Source: Malus domestica
Lineage: Eukaryota; Streptophyta; Magnoliopsida; Rosales; Rosaceae
Direction: 5' to 3'
DNA: 64,000 nucleotides
Assembly (NCBI RefSeq): GCF_042453785.1
Contig: NC_091670.1
Coordinates: 38,513,501-38,577,500 of the forward strand
Part shown: positions 63,747-64,000 of the stretch, in pieces
Numbering within the stretch: position 1 is the first letter of the stretch
Layout of the letters: each line of letters begins with the position of its first letter
The notes under the pieces: model-generated
Database searches by the model: none
What the model was told of the DNA's origin: nothing
Seen by the model: the letters and a program-made list of their open reading frames with translations, nothing else
Program-made: the position numbers and the translations under genes

Positions 63747-64000
63747 CAGATGAGCTCATGCCCCAACTTAAAAATAACATATTTTCACTGTAGAAATTTT
63801 ATAATTCAAACTGTCGAATTTCTTAATCTTCCTTTAAATATCATCCATGCAAAAGACATTTGAGTTGAATATTATTTAGTCATCCAGATGTATCAAATAA
63901 ATCAACAAAAGGAGTTACCAAGTAACATATTAATGATGAACCATTCATTTATTTGATACATTCAGATGACTAAACGACATTTGATTCGAATGATTTTTGG
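63747..64000. mobile_element. Foldback MITE (copy 2), cut by the window end
   Basis: It shares with 39906-40225 the left end (GATGAGCTCATGCCCCAACT), TTTTCACTGTAGAAATTTTA and the inner pair TTTAGTCATCCAGATGTATC / GATACATTCAGATGACTAAA. The right arm continues beyond position 64000. Confidence 0.7.

Overview
The window is nuclear DNA of a flowering plant (eudicot). It has GT-AG introns, AT-rich intergenic DNA, dense small transposons, class I KNOX and WRKY genes and MIR399 hairpins. A rosaceous tree (apple or pear type) is my best guess from the overall repeat style; that is inference and not proven by any one feature. Genes are sparse. Most of the sequence is repeats, and much of their history can be read directly.

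0-19 kb holds the ordinary genes: a small conserved plant protein on the minus strand (5.9-6.4 kb), a complete two-exon RABA1-type Rab GTPase on the plus strand (8.1-11.3 kb), and a complete three-exon group IIe WRKY factor of the WRKY65/69 type on the minus strand (17.0-18.2 kb). A long near-perfect foldback lies at 3.2-3.5 kb.

19-33 kb is a transposon graveyard. At 22.1-28.4 kb a SINE is split by two abutting MITEs with TTA target duplications. One of these MITEs is split again by a 4.1 kb non-autonomous LTR retrotransposon. Inside that retrotransposon are pieces of two host genes (a YTH/ECT-type RNA-binding protein and the spliceosomal protein SmB) and a tandem array of seven LTR-promoter-like modules. 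hAT-like and foldback MITEs follow.

33-34 kb carries an HLH/ACT-like regulatory gene on the minus strand. Its second intron is a compound microsatellite that is open and in frame.

41-60.5 kb is the most notable part: five MIR399-type hairpins on the plus strand, at 41.3, 49.6, 51.8, 53.7 and 60.4 kb. miR399 is the phosphate-starvation microRNA that represses PHO2/UBC24. Three of the five have PHR1-type GNATATNC motifs close by. The cluster has been spread apart by a very young 5.86 kb LTR element (41.6-47.5 kb, TSD GATGT) and a 4.39 kb CACTA transposon (55.2-59.6 kb). The CACTA element carries fragments of an STM-like homeobox gene, an aminopeptidase P1 gene and one gene I do not recognise. 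A duplicate of its target site without the insertion lies immediately downstream. A piece of plastid 23S rRNA gene (nuclear plastid insertion) sits just before hairpin 2.

All exon structures and hairpins were worked out by eye. Family names rest on recognised motifs, not on database searches.
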